Notes: generated by a model from the sequence alone, not told the origin. A DNA stretch of 64,000 nucleotides from Streptomyces sp. S.PNR 29 (GCF_030386795.1 NZ_JANUQM010000014.1:230856-294855); one strand, 5' to 3'; shown: positions 33,378-42,400, counted from the stretch's first letter. Numbers and translations are program-made.

Positions 33378-35501
33378 ATGGACAGCGACGGGAACCGGGA
33401 CGCGCAGGGTACGCATGCGAATCCTGTGCCGCGTCCGGCGGGGCCGCCGGAGGTGCCCGCGGTGCCGCCGCGACCGACCCGGGCGCCCGGTGTGCCACCG
33501 CTGCCGGACGGGTCGGCGTTCCTGTCCTGGCTGCGCACGCCCCGGCCGGAGGCCCAGCCCGGCGTGTGGCGGTTCGGGCACCGGCCGCGGCCGGCGGAGG
33601 AGCCGGAGCGGATTGCGGGGCGGCAGCTGTTCAGCGGTGCAGTGATCGCCTTCCTCGTCGGCTGGCTGATCTGGTCCCTGCTGTGGAACGGCTACCTCGG
33701 CGGCTGGTGGCTGCTGCCCCTGTACGCGATGATCCCGGACTCGTGGGCCCAGCCCCACAGCTTCGCCGCCGTCGTGGTCGTGTACGCCTACTACGTGCTG
33801 GTCGCGCTGATCATCCTGGTCGGGGTCGGCCGGCTCGGCCGGTGGGGCGAGATCTGGCGCCGGTACGGCCCCACCGCCTGGCGTCGCGCCACGCCGGGCG
33901 ACGCGCCGCCGCCCGCCCCCGAAGCCGACCCCGCCGAGTATCCGCAGCTCCGCGCCGCCGGGGCCGTCGACGCCGCCGAGCGGCTCGCCGCGGAGGCCCG
34001 TTCCGGGCTCATGCGGGACGTCGACCACGCCCGGATCACGCGTGCCTGGCAGGGCGTGCGCAGTGGCCGGCACAGCATGGCCGCCTTCACCAGTGCGGTG
34101 CTCAGCGAGGGTGCCGCCGCCTGCCTGCATCCCTCCGGAGCCCGTGACCTGCCCGGCCGGCAGGCCCGGCACGACCTGGTCACCGGTCAGGTGCGGCTCG
34201 GCACGACCGCCGACGACCCCCGCAACCCCTACGCCTACCGCGGCACCGGCCTCGCCCTCGGCCCCGACCTGCTCGGCACCTCCCTGCTCGCCGTCGGCCC
34301 GGCCGGCTCCGGCAAGACCAGCACCATCGTCAGGCCGCTCGCCGAGTCGCTGTGCCTGCACGCGCTCGCCGGACGGGCCGCCGTCGTCGTGGTCGGCGCG
34401 GCCGGCGCGGGGCTGGGCCCCACCGACGCCTACGACGTCGTCGTACGGGTCGGCAACCCCGAATCCGTGTACGACCTCGACCTGTACGGCGGGACGACCG
34501 ACCCGGACGAGGCCGCCGCCGTCCTCGCCGAGGCCCTCGTCGGGGACCTCGCCGACCCGCACCCCGGCAGCGACAGCCGCCGGTCCACCACGGTCCTCGC
34601 GCAGCTGCTCGGGCCGTTCCGGGCGGTGCACGGGCGGTTCCCGTCCGTGCCGGAGCTGCGGCAGCTGCTGGACGGGGCGCCCGGACCGCTGGCCGCGCTG
34701 CGCAAGGGGCTGCAGGACACGGGGCAGGAGGCGCTGCTGCGGGAACTCGACGCGCGCGAGAGGCAGCTGGGGCATCCCGGTGACGTGGGCGGGGTGCTCG
34801 CCGACCGGGTGGCGCTGCTGGACCGGCCCGCCTTCGCGGGGTTCTTCGACACGTCAGGACAGTCGCGGCCCTTCTCGCTGAAGGCACTGGACCATCCGGT
34901 GCGGGTGCGCATCGACCTGCCCGAGCGCGGGCACGCGGACGCCTCGCGGATGCTGGCGCGGCTGGTGCTCGCGCAGTTCACGGCGAGCGTCGCGGTACGG
35001 GAGGACCGGTCGCTGTTCGCCTGCCTGATCCTGGACGACGCGACGGGCGTGGTGACGCCCGAGGCCGTACGGGGCATCCAGCGGCTGCGGTCCGCGGGCG
35101 CCGGTGCCGTGCTGACGCTGCGCACCCTGGACGACGTACCGAGGCCGCTGCGCGGGCCGCTGCTGGGGGCCACCGGGTGCCGGATGGCGCTGTCCGGGCT
35201 CACTCCGTGGGACGGTCAGGACTTCGCCGAGGTGTGGGGCAAGGAGTGGACCGAGGCACGCGACGTCACCGACCGTCAGATCATCGCCGAGACCCCCGCC
35301 GGCAAGGCCGTGCACATGCTGCGCCGGGTGATCACGGGGAAGGCGCCGACCGCGCGGGCGGTGACCGTGCGGCAGGTGGAGCGGGAGCGGTGGTCCGCGT
35401 CCGAACTGGCGCACGGGGTGCCGGCGGGGCACGCGGTGCTGTCGCTGACCGACGTCAAGGGGGAGCACGCGCCGCCGCTGCTGGTGGATCTGCGGGGTTG
35501 A
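33378..35501 (+). CDS. Membrane-anchored VirD4/TraD-like P-loop NTPase
   Basis: 707 residues. A Pro-rich tail is followed by two membrane helices (about 86-106 and 129-152) and a cytoplasmic NTPase. Walker A is GPAGSGKT (307-314), and a Walker B-like SLFACLILDDATG lies near residue 550. The layout (TATA-type N-terminal helices, early Walker A, large insertion, LDD) is that of VirD4/TraG coupling proteins and the related Streptomyces ATP/GTP-binding proteins. These pump DNA or protein through membranes or act in division. No relaxase, integrase or secretion gene is nearby, so the role is open. ATG 33378 is preferred for its AAGG site; ATG 33342 would add 12 residues. Confidence 0.75.
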   Translation: MDSDGNRDAQGTHANPVPRPAGPPEVPAVPPRPTRAPGVPPLPDGSAFLSWLRTPRPEAQPGVWRFGHRPRPAEEPERIAGRQLFSGAVIAFLVGWLIWSLLWNGYLGGWWLLPLYAMIPDSWAQPHSFAAVVVVYAYYVLVALIILVGVGRLGRWGEIWRRYGPTAWRRATPGDAPPPAPEADPAEYPQLRAAGAVDAAERLAAEARSGLMRDVDHARITRAWQGVRSGRHSMAAFTSAVLSEGAAACLHPSGARDLPGRQARHDLVTGQVRLGTTADDPRNPYAYRGTGLALGPDLLGTSLLAVGPAGSGKTSTIVRPLAESLCLHALAGRAAVVVVGAAGAGLGPTDAYDVVVRVGNPESVYDLDLYGGTTDPDEAAAVLAEALVGDLADPHPGSDSRRSTTVLAQLLGPFRAVHGRFPSVPELRQLLDGAPGPLAALRKGLQDTGQEALLRELDARERQLGHPGDVGGVLADRVALLDRPAFAGFFDTSGQSRPFSLKALDHPVRVRIDLPERGHADASRMLARLVLAQFTASVAVREDRSLFACLILDDATGVVTPEAVRGIQRLRSAGAGAVLTLRTLDDVPRPLRGPLLGATGCRMALSGLTPWDGQDFAEVWGKEWTEARDVTDRQIIAETPAGKAVHMLRRVITGKAPTARAVTVRQVERERWSASELAHGVPAGHAVLSLTDVKGEHAPPLLVDLRG

Positions 35502-35613
35502 GGTCTTCCCTGCCGGTGCGCGCGCGGGGACCGTACAGTGAGGCAGAATCGACACAGGCCGTTCATACATCGCGGCCAAAAGATCACAAAGATTACACAG
35601 ACCTGAAGGCCTC

Positions 35614-37236
35614 ATGCCCCCGACGCTCGCCTCGCTCGTCCACCACTCCGCGCTGAAGCTGACCGTGCGAGCGGGCGAGGACCGCCTCGATGTTCCGGTC
35701 CGCTGGGCGCACGTCAGCGAGCTGGCCGACCCCGTGCCGTACATGGAGGGCGGGGAGCTGCTGCTGATCACCGCGCTCAAGCTGGACGCGGAGGACTGGG
35801 AGGCGATGCGCCGCTATGTGAAGCGGCTGGTCGGAGCCGGTGTCGTCGGGCTCGGGTTCGCCGTCGGCGTCAATTACGAGGAGATCCCCGAGGCGCTGGT
35901 GGAGGCGGCGGAGGAGGCGGGGCTGCCGCTGCTGGAAGTGCCGCGCAGGACGCCGTTCCTCGCCATCAGCAAGGCCGTGTCCGCCGCGATCGCCGCCGAC
36001 CAGTACCGGGCCGTGACGGCGGGGTTCGCCGCGCAGCGGGAGCTGACGAAGCAGGCACTGACGGTCGGGCCGGAGGGGCTGCTGGCCGCTCTGGCGTCGC
36101 AGGTCGACGGGTGGGCGGCGCTGTACGACGCCTCGGGCGCCGTCGTCGCCACGGCACCGGAGTGGGCGGGACGCCGGGCGGCGCGGCTCACGGCGGAGGT
36201 GGAGCGGCTGCGGGAGCGTCCGGCGCCGGCGTCGTCGGTCGTGGGCGGGCCCGAGACCGAGGACCGGGTGGAGCTGCATTCGCTGGGCACGGGCCGCAGG
36301 CCCCGCGCGGCGCTGGCCGTGGGCACGGCCGCGGCCCTCGGCACCGCCGAACGCTACGCCGTCCACTCGGCCATCGCCCTGCTGACGCTCACGACGGAAC
36401 GGTCGCGGTCGCTGTACGCGGCCGAGCAGCGGATCGGTGCGGCCGTGCTGCGCATGCTGCTCGCCGGGGAGCCGGATCACGCGCGCGCGGTCGTCGGGGA
36501 CCTGTACGGCGGTCTGCTGGACGCGCCCTTCCGGCTGATCGTCGCCGAGGCGGTGCCGGCGTCGTCCGCCCGCGTGTCGGCGGGCAGGCCCGCCGACACC
36601 GACGGCGATCCGCTCGGGGCCCTCGCCGAGGTCGTGGAGTCGGCGGCGGCCCGGGCCGGGGAGGCGGTGCTGGTGGTGCCGGAGGGGGAACGGCTGGTGG
36701 TGCTGGCCGCGGACGGGGGCGCCGCCGTCGCCGCGTGCGAGAAGTACGCGTCGGCGCTGGAGGCCGCGCGGGGCGCGAACGGGCGGGAGCCGGCTGCGGG
36801 CGGGGACGAGGACGCGCTGGTCGCCGGGTTGTCGGCGCCGTCCGGGCCCATCGCCGCGGCCGGCGCGTACAAGCAGGCCGAGCAGGCGCTGTCGGTGGCG
36901 CGGCGGCGGGGGCGGGTCCTCGTGGAGCACGAGCAGCTCGCGGCCGGTTCGGTGCTGCCGTTGCTCGCCGACGACGCGGTGCGGGCGTTCGCCGACGGGC
37001 TGCTGCGGGCGCTGCACGAGCATGACGCGACCGGGCGGGGCGATCTGGTGGCCTCGCTGCGGGCCTGGCTGTCCCGTCATGGGCAGTGGGACGCGGCGGC
37101 CGCGGACCTGGGGGTCCATCGGCACACGTTGCGGTACCGGATGCGGCGGGTGGAGGAGATCCTCGGGCGGTCGCTGGACGATCCGGATGTGCGGATGGAG
37201 CTGTGGCTGGCGTTGAAGGCGACGTCGGGGGAGTAG
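35614..37236 (+). CDS. PucR-family transcriptional regulator
   Basis: A 540-residue regulator. The N-terminal PucR ligand-sensing domain (about 1-140) begins PTLASLVHHSALKLTV and has DRLDVPVRWAHVSELADPVPYMEGGELLLITALK. A GGDEF-like central region follows, and a C-terminal helix-turn-helix (about 485-535) has AWLSRHGQWDAAAADLGVHRHTLRYRMRRVEEILGR. This family activates purine, proline and GABA or polyamine catabolism genes. Its place between GabT and an aldehyde dehydrogenase makes the GABA/polyamine pathway the likely target (inference). ATG 35614 directly opens the conserved domain. Confidence 0.92.
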   Translation: MPPTLASLVHHSALKLTVRAGEDRLDVPVRWAHVSELADPVPYMEGGELLLITALKLDAEDWEAMRRYVKRLVGAGVVGLGFAVGVNYEEIPEALVEAAEEAGLPLLEVPRRTPFLAISKAVSAAIAADQYRAVTAGFAAQRELTKQALTVGPEGLLAALASQVDGWAALYDASGAVVATAPEWAGRRAARLTAEVERLRERPAPASSVVGGPETEDRVELHSLGTGRRPRAALAVGTAAALGTAERYAVHSAIALLTLTTERSRSLYAAEQRIGAAVLRMLLAGEPDHARAVVGDLYGGLLDAPFRLIVAEAVPASSARVSAGRPADTDGDPLGALAEVVESAAARAGEAVLVVPEGERLVVLAADGGAAVAACEKYASALEAARGANGREPAAGGDEDALVAGLSAPSGPIAAAGAYKQAEQALSVARRRGRVLVEHEQLAAGSVLPLLADDAVRAFADGLLRALHEHDATGRGDLVASLRAWLSRHGQWDAAAADLGVHRHTLRYRMRRVEEILGRSLDDPDVRMELWLALKATSGE

Positions 37237-37268
37237 GCGGGCGGTGCTGGGGCCGGGGCCGGGGTGTC

Positions 37269-37485
37269 TCGCCCCCGCCGCCCCTACCCGTCCCGTCCCG
37301 GGGCGCTGCCCCGGACCCCACTGGGGGCTGCGCCCCCAGACCCCCGCTTCGGCCTGAACGGCCTCGTCCTCAAACGCCGGACGGGCTGGGTTTCTCAGCC
37401 CCTCCGGCGTTTGAGGAGCACGGGTCCGCGGGGTCGAAGGGGCGGAGCCCCTGGAGGACGGGACGGGTAGGGGCGGCGGGGGCGA
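37269..37485. repeat. 217-bp nested inverted-repeat element
   Basis: Perfect 30-bp outer arms at 37269-37298 and 37456-37485 enclose three further hairpins: GGGGCGCTGCCCC, a perfect CTGGGGGC/GCCCCCAG hairpin at 37321-37339, and 22-bp arms with one mismatch at 37367-37388 and 37396-37417. An AGGGGC/GCCCCT hairpin is near the right arm. It fills the 400-bp gap between the PucR and aldehyde dehydrogenase genes. It has no coding capacity worth calling. Similar CTCAAACGCCGGA palindromes are, to my knowledge, dispersed between genes in many Streptomyces; it may act as a strong terminator or be a mobile palindrome. Confidence 0.8.
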
Positions 37486-37637
37486 AACCCTTCGGCCCGC
37501 ACCCCGCCACCTCGCCAAACCGGCGCACCCCCACCCCCCACCACTCCACCCCGGACAAACGACCCCTGGCCACCCCGCGCCTACCGTGGACCCCGGCAAC
37601 CCGAGAACACCCCAAAGTGGAAGGGCCGGAACCCGAC

Positions 37638-39083
37638 ATGACTTCCCCCCATGCCTTCTGGCTCGCCGGCCGCCAGGTCACCGGCGAGGACAGCTTCGAC
37701 GTCACCTCGCCCTGGGACGGCCGCCTGGTCGGCAAGGTCGCCGTGCCGAGCGACGCCCAGGTCGAGGAGGCCGTGGCTGCCGCGTACGCCGTGCGGGACG
37801 AGTTCGCCGCGACCCCCGCCCACGTACGCGCCGCCGCCCTCGACCACGTCAGCCGGCGCCTGGCCGAACGCACCGAGGAGATCGCCCGCCTCATCTCCGC
37901 CGAGAACGGCAAGCCGGTCAAGTGGGCCAGGGGCGAGGTCGGCCGGGCCGTCTCCGTCTTCCGGTTCGCCGCCGAAGAGGCCCGGCGGTTCAACGGCGGC
38001 GAGGCCCAGCGGCTCGACACCGACGCCGGCGGTCAGGGGCGCCTCGCCTTCACCCGCCGCTTCCCCAAGGGCGTCGTGCTCGGCATCGCGCCCTTCAACT
38101 TCCCCCTCAACCTGTGCGCCCACAAGGTCGCCCCGGCCATCGCCGCCGGCGCGCCGATCATCCTCAAGCCCGCCCCCGCCACCCCGCTGTCCGGGCTCGT
38201 CATCGGCGAGCTGCTCGCCGAGACCGAGCTGCCCGCCGGATCCTGGAGCATCCTCCCGGTGGCCAACGACCGGATGCCCGCGCTCGTACAGGACGAGCGG
38301 CTGCCGGTCATCTCCTTCACCGGCTCCGAGAAGGTCGGCTACGCGATCATGGACTCGGTGCCGCGCAAGCACTGCACCCTGGAGCTGGGCGGCAACGGAG
38401 CGGCCGTCGTCCTCGCCGACTACGCGAGCGACGAGGACCTCGACCGGGCCGCGAACCGCATCGCCACCTTCTCCAACTACCAGGGCGGCCAGTCCTGTAT
38501 CTCCGTGCAGCGCGTGATCGCCGACGCCTCCGTGTACGACCGTCTGCTGCCCCGTATCGTCGCCGCCGTCGAGGCCCAGGTCACCGGTGACCCGAACGAC
38601 GACAGCACCGACGTCGGCCCGCTCATCAGCGAGGACGCCGCCAAGCGGGTCGAGGCGTGGGTGCAGGAGGCCGTCGACGCGGGGGCCGCGCTGCTCACCG
38701 GCGGCAAGCGAGACGGCGCCTCGTACGCGCCGACCGTCCTCGCCGACGTGCCGGCCGACGTCACCATCTCCTGCGAAGAGGTCTTCGGGCCCGTCCTCAC
38801 CGTGCGCAAGGTGGACGGGGAGGCCGAGGCCTTCGCCGCCGTCAACGACTCGAAGTACGGCCTCCAGGCGGGGGTGTTCACCCACGACCTGCAGACCGCC
38901 TTCCGCGCCCACCGCGCCCTGGAGGTGGGCGGTGTCGTCATCGGCGACGTGCCCTCCTACCGCGCCGACCAGATGCCGTACGGCGGTGCCAAGCAGTCCG
39001 GCGTGGGCCGGGAGGGCGTGAAGTTCGCCATGGAGGACTACACGTACGAGCGGGTGATGGTGCTGACCGGTCTCGCCCTCTGA
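37638..39083 (+). CDS. NAD(P)-dependent aldehyde dehydrogenase (succinate-semialdehyde type or related)
   Basis: A 481-residue ALDH. The catalytic cysteine is C287 in GGQSCISVQR, the base is E249 in LELGGNG, and the cofactor loop is GIAPFNFPLN (149-158). The QSCISVQRV and YGLQAGVFT patterns group it with lactaldehyde/GAPN-like and semialdehyde-oxidising ALDHs rather than the PatD type at 6305. Following GabT and PucR, oxidation of succinate semialdehyde to succinate is the economical proposal, but sequence alone cannot prove it. The ATG start at 37638 is preceded by a weak ribosome-binding site (GGAACCC). Confidence 0.85.
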   Translation: MTSPHAFWLAGRQVTGEDSFDVTSPWDGRLVGKVAVPSDAQVEEAVAAAYAVRDEFAATPAHVRAAALDHVSRRLAERTEEIARLISAENGKPVKWARGEVGRAVSVFRFAAEEARRFNGGEAQRLDTDAGGQGRLAFTRRFPKGVVLGIAPFNFPLNLCAHKVAPAIAAGAPIILKPAPATPLSGLVIGELLAETELPAGSWSILPVANDRMPALVQDERLPVISFTGSEKVGYAIMDSVPRKHCTLELGGNGAAVVLADYASDEDLDRAANRIATFSNYQGGQSCISVQRVIADASVYDRLLPRIVAAVEAQVTGDPNDDSTDVGPLISEDAAKRVEAWVQEAVDAGAALLTGGKRDGASYAPTVLADVPADVTISCEEVFGPVLTVRKVDGEAEAFAAVNDSKYGLQAGVFTHDLQTAFRAHRALEVGGVVIGDVPSYRADQMPYGGAKQSGVGREGVKFAMEDYTYERVMVLTGLAL

Positions 39084-39106
39084 CCGGCCGCACACCCAGC
39101 CCTAGC

Positions 39107-39126
39107 TAATGGGAACCATTTTCATG
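39107..39126. promoter_or_regulatory. Zur/Fur-like box in a convergent intergenic region
   Basis: TAATGGGAACCATTTTCATG has an ATTTTCA right half as in the 7-1-7 Zur consensus (TGAAAAT-N-ATTTTCA); the left half matches only partly. It lies between the 3' ends of two convergent genes, upstream of no annotated gene, just before the hairpin at 39142. Confidence 0.4.
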
Positions 39127-39141
39127 TAGGGTTCTCGAAGA

Positions 39142-39173
39142 GGCCCGGCACCGATGCCTTCCGGTGCCGGGCC
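39142..39173. terminator. Bidirectional terminator between convergent genes
   Basis: A perfect 12-bp stem, GGCCCGGCACCG with CGGTGCCGGGCC, loop of 8 nt, followed on the plus strand by CCTTCTTTCC. It ends transcription from both the aldehyde dehydrogenase and the GH3 gene. Confidence 0.85.
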
Positions 39174-39202
39174 CCTTCTTTCCGTCGGCCTGGTCCGGAC
39201 CC

Positions 39203-42040
39203 TCAACCGGAGAAGCCGACGCGCGCGAGCCGCAGTGGGCCGCGCAGCCTGAGGTGCACGTCGTGCACGCCGCCGGCGACCATCCCGGTGCCGAGCGTGG
39301 TGTAGTCGTACGGGCCGGAGGTGGGCGCCTCGGGCCTCAGTACGGCGAGCGTGGGGCCGCCGTCCAGGGACAGCTCGACGCTGCCCTCACCCGCCACCTC
39401 CACGGTCACCTCCGTCACACCGGCCCCGAAGTCGCAGGCCCGGTAGACCAGTTCCCCGGACGTGCCGGCCACCGGAGTCACCGCGTCCCCCGACACCTTC
39501 GTGCGGTCGACGATCTCGGTTCCGCTCTGCTCGTCGAAGTCGGCCGCCGCCAGCCCGCGCCGGACGACCGGGCGCGGCGCGACCGGCTCGCCGTCGAGCG
39601 TCACCGTCGTCCGCAGGCGCACGTCCTCGCTGGAGGCCCCGGCCAGCAGGGCGTACGGTCCCGGCTCCAGGCGCCACCGGCCATGCGCCACGTCCCAGAA
39701 CTCGAAGGCGGAGAGGGGGAGGGTGAAGGAGAGGCCGGTCCGCTCGCCGGGAGCGAGCGTGACGCGTCGGTGTGCCACCAGCTCGCGGCGCGGGCGCGGC
39801 ACCGACGGCTCCAGGGCCTGGATGTAGAGCTGGGCCACCTCGTCGGCCGTGACGTCGCCGGTATTGGTGACGGTGAAGGAGACGCGCACCGTCCCGTCCG
39901 CCACCCGGGCCTGAAGGTCGCCGTAGGAGAAGGACGCGTAGGACAGGCCGTGCCCGAAGGGGAACAGGGGCGTGCCCTCGAAGTACAGGTAGGTCTGGCG
40001 GCTGCCGATCACGTCGTAGTCGAGGAGGCCGGGCAGGTCGGTGTCGTCGGCGTACCAGGTCTGCGGGAGCCGGCCGGCGGGGGAGACATCACCGGCGAGG
40101 ACGCGCGCCAGGGCGGTGCCCGCGGCCTGTCCGCCGTGCGCGGTCCACAGCACGGCCGGAAGGTCCGCCGGTTCGACCGCGTACGGGTAGGCGGAGACCA
40201 GCGCCAGTACCGTGTTCGGGTTCGCGGCGCGGGCGGCGCGCAGCAGGCGCTCCTGGTGGGCGGGCAGCCGCAGTGTGGTGCGGTCCTCGGTCTCGCGGCC
40301 GTTGATGTGCGGGTCGTTGCCCGCGACCACCAGGACCACGTCGGCCTGCTCCGCGACGCGGGTCACCGCGTCCTCGCCGCTCTCGACGACGACGAGCTCG
40401 AAAACGTGCGGGTCCTCCTCGGCAACCTTTACGCCGTCGGCCGCGACACACACGGGATGTCCCGTGCCGATGTGCCTGAGGAGGTGGCCGCTCCCATGGG
40501 GTTCCAGACGGAAGGTCTCCTGGACGATCCAGCCTCCGGGCTGGTCGGCGGAGGCGCGTACGCAGCCGTCCTCGGCGACCGACAGATAGCGGCCGTCGGG
40601 TGCGCGCAGGGTCAGCACGCCCTCACCCCAGTCGACGAGCGCGAACTCGGTGCCGGCGGCGTCGGTGGTGAGCGGGGGCAGGTCGGTCCGTCCGGCGAGC
40701 AGGGCCGGATCGAGGGCACCTTCTGCGCCGCGCACCTCGTCCGCGGCGTCTCCGGCCGCCGGTACATGCAGGAACGTGCCGGCGCCGGTCTTGAGGAGCA
40801 CCCGGTCCACGCCCTCCGCGAACTGGACGCGCTCGGCGCCGAACCGCTCGTACAGGCCCTCCAGCGGGGTCGAGCGGTGGATGAGCGTGCCGCTGTACCA
40901 GTCGAGCTTGCACTCGTCGGCGAGCAGGCCGACGACGGCGACGCGGGTGTCGGGGGCGAGGGGGAGGAGACCGTCGTTCTTCAGCAGGACGATCGCCTGC
41001 TCGGCGGCCTCCCGCGCGAGCGCGCGGTGTGCCGGGGTGTCGAAGTCCTTGGTGCCGGCGTGCGGGTCGTAGTGCGGGTCGAACTCGCCGAGGCGGAAGC
41101 GGACCGACAGCTGGCGGCGGACGGCGGTGTCGATGTCGGCCTCGGTGAGCAGGCCCCGGTCGAGGGCCCTCCTGACGCGTCCGGTCATCTGCGAGCTGTC
41201 CGTGCCGTGGTCGGTGAAGCTGTCCACGCCGGCCCGGAGCGAGGCCGCGGTCGCCTCCTCGTGGGTCTCGTAGTAGTGCTCGGAGTCGACCAGGTTGGAG
41301 GGGGCGCCCGCGTCCGAGCAGACCAGCAGGTCCTCGTCGGTCCAGGCGCGCAGGTGCTCCCTCAGATAGGGCGAGACGTGGTTGGGGCGGCCGTTGACGA
41401 GGTTGTACGCCGGCATGACCCCGGCCACCGCGCCCGCCTCCACCGTCTCGCGGAAGGCGCGCAGGTCGTACTCGTGCAGCACGCGCGGGCGGACCGAACT
41501 CGACGAGGTGGCCCGGTCCGTCTCGTTGTTGTGTGCCAGCCAGTGCTTGAGGACGGGCGCCGTACGCCAGTACGTCGGGTGGTCGCCGCGCAGGCCGCGG
41601 GTGTACGCGGTGGCGATGGCCGACGTCAGCTTCGGGTCCTCGGAGTAGCCCTCCTCGTTGCGGCCCCACAGGGGGTGGCGCAGCAGGTTCACGGTCGGGG
41701 ACCAGACATTGAGGCCGACGCGGTCGTCGCGGGCGCGCATCGCGCGCACCTCCTTGGAGACCGCCTCGCCGACCCGCCGTACGAGGTCCTCGTTCCAGGT
41801 GGCGCCGAGGCCGACCGCCTGCGGGAAGACCGTCGCCGGGCCCATCCAGGCCACGCCGTGCAGGGCCTCCTGGCCGGTGCGGAAGGCGGCGATGCCGAGC
41901 CGCTCGACGGCGGGGGTGAACTGGTGCAGGAATCCGGTCTTCTCGTCGAGCGTGAGCCGCGACAGCAGGTCGTCGATGCGCTTCGCGAACGGCAGGTGCG
42001 GATCGCGGAACGGCGGAGTGGGTGGCGTGTGTGCGGTCAC
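39203..42040 (-). CDS. GH3 beta-glucosidase with fascin-like insert and CBM-like C-terminus
   Basis: 945 residues with no signal peptide, so probably cytoplasmic. The GH3 barrel (1-330) holds KHWLAHNN and the nucleophile D243 in LLVCSDAG. The second GH3 domain contains GNDPHINGRETEDR. Between them, about 415-550, is an insert with VLTLRAPDGRYLSV, the pattern of a fascin-like beta-trefoil, where other GH3 enzymes carry PA14. A fibronectin-III-like domain follows, then about 110 residues resembling a CBM6-type beta-sandwich (DFGAGVTEVTVEV...GVHDVHLRLRG). It would release glucose from cello- or xylogluco-oligosaccharides. GTG 42040 has AAAGGGA upstream. A perfect TCGAAGCGCTTCGA operator lies 36 nt before the start. 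Confidence 0.9.
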   Translation of the reverse strand: MTAHTPPTPPFRDPHLPFAKRIDDLLSRLTLDEKTGFLHQFTPAVERLGIAAFRTGQEALHGVAWMGPATVFPQAVGLGATWNEDLVRRVGEAVSKEVRAMRARDDRVGLNVWSPTVNLLRHPLWGRNEEGYSEDPKLTSAIATAYTRGLRGDHPTYWRTAPVLKHWLAHNNETDRATSSSSVRPRVLHEYDLRAFRETVEAGAVAGVMPAYNLVNGRPNHVSPYLREHLRAWTDEDLLVCSDAGAPSNLVDSEHYYETHEEATAASLRAGVDSFTDHGTDSSQMTGRVRRALDRGLLTEADIDTAVRRQLSVRFRLGEFDPHYDPHAGTKDFDTPAHRALAREAAEQAIVLLKNDGLLPLAPDTRVAVVGLLADECKLDWYSGTLIHRSTPLEGLYERFGAERVQFAEGVDRVLLKTGAGTFLHVPAAGDAADEVRGAEGALDPALLAGRTDLPPLTTDAAGTEFALVDWGEGVLTLRAPDGRYLSVAEDGCVRASADQPGGWIVQETFRLEPHGSGHLLRHIGTGHPVCVAADGVKVAEEDPHVFELVVVESGEDAVTRVAEQADVVLVVAGNDPHINGRETEDRTTLRLPAHQERLLRAARAANPNTVLALVSAYPYAVEPADLPAVLWTAHGGQAAGTALARVLAGDVSPAGRLPQTWYADDTDLPGLLDYDVIGSRQTYLYFEGTPLFPFGHGLSYASFSYGDLQARVADGTVRVSFTVTNTGDVTADEVAQLYIQALEPSVPRPRRELVAHRRVTLAPGERTGLSFTLPLSAFEFWDVAHGRWRLEPGPYALLAGASSEDVRLRTTVTLDGEPVAPRPVVRRGLAAADFDEQSGTEIVDRTKVSGDAVTPVAGTSGELVYRACDFGAGVTEVTVEVAGEGSVELSLDGGPTLAVLRPEAPTSGPYDYTTLGTGMVAGGVHDVHLRLRGPLRLARVGFSG

Positions 42041-42076
42041 GTGGAGATCCCTTTGCGATGGAGCGACGAGGCGCTT

Positions 42077-42090
42077 TCGAAGCGCTTCGA
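42077..42090. promoter_or_regulatory. LacI operator TCGAAGCGCTTCGA before the GH3 gene
   Basis: A perfect 14-bp palindrome, 36 bp upstream of the GH3 start, identical to sites at 42259 and within 57929-57946. It is the classical central-CG LacI-family operator form. Confidence 0.85.
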
Positions 42091-42258
42091 TGCTCATTCG
42101 ACACCGGGGTGGGTGTCAAGACACTCCGACGCAACTGGTCCGACTCCTCACGGCCTTTCCAAGCAGCGTAGGAGTCCTGCCGGATCGCTAGCACCTCGGA
42201 GGAATCTTGGAATCGCCCCTTGTGCGCCCTTGGGTGTTCACTTAACCTCGCAGCAACA

Positions 42259-42272
42259 TCGAAGCGCTTCGA
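42259..42272. promoter_or_regulatory. LacI operator TCGAAGCGCTTCGA before the sugar-importer operon
   Basis: A perfect 14-bp palindrome, 128 bp upstream of the binding-protein start at 42401 and 182 bp (centre to centre) from the GH3-side copy. The two could be bridged by one tetramer. The 360-bp divergent region holds no gene. Confidence 0.85.
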
Positions 42273-42400
42273 CTACCGGGTCTGCCCGCCGGGCGGCGCG
42301 CAGTCCTCCGAAAACCGCTTCAGCTCAGCCAGTTCCACTCAAGACACCGCAGCCGACGGCTCCCGCCGGGTGTCCTGGTGCGCCATGAAGGGTTGACGCA

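Noticed and set aside
33378..35501. VirD4-like gene as evidence of an integrative conjugative element
   Set aside because: No integrase, relaxase, att site, tRNA end or GC drop is visible, and neighbours are metabolic genes.
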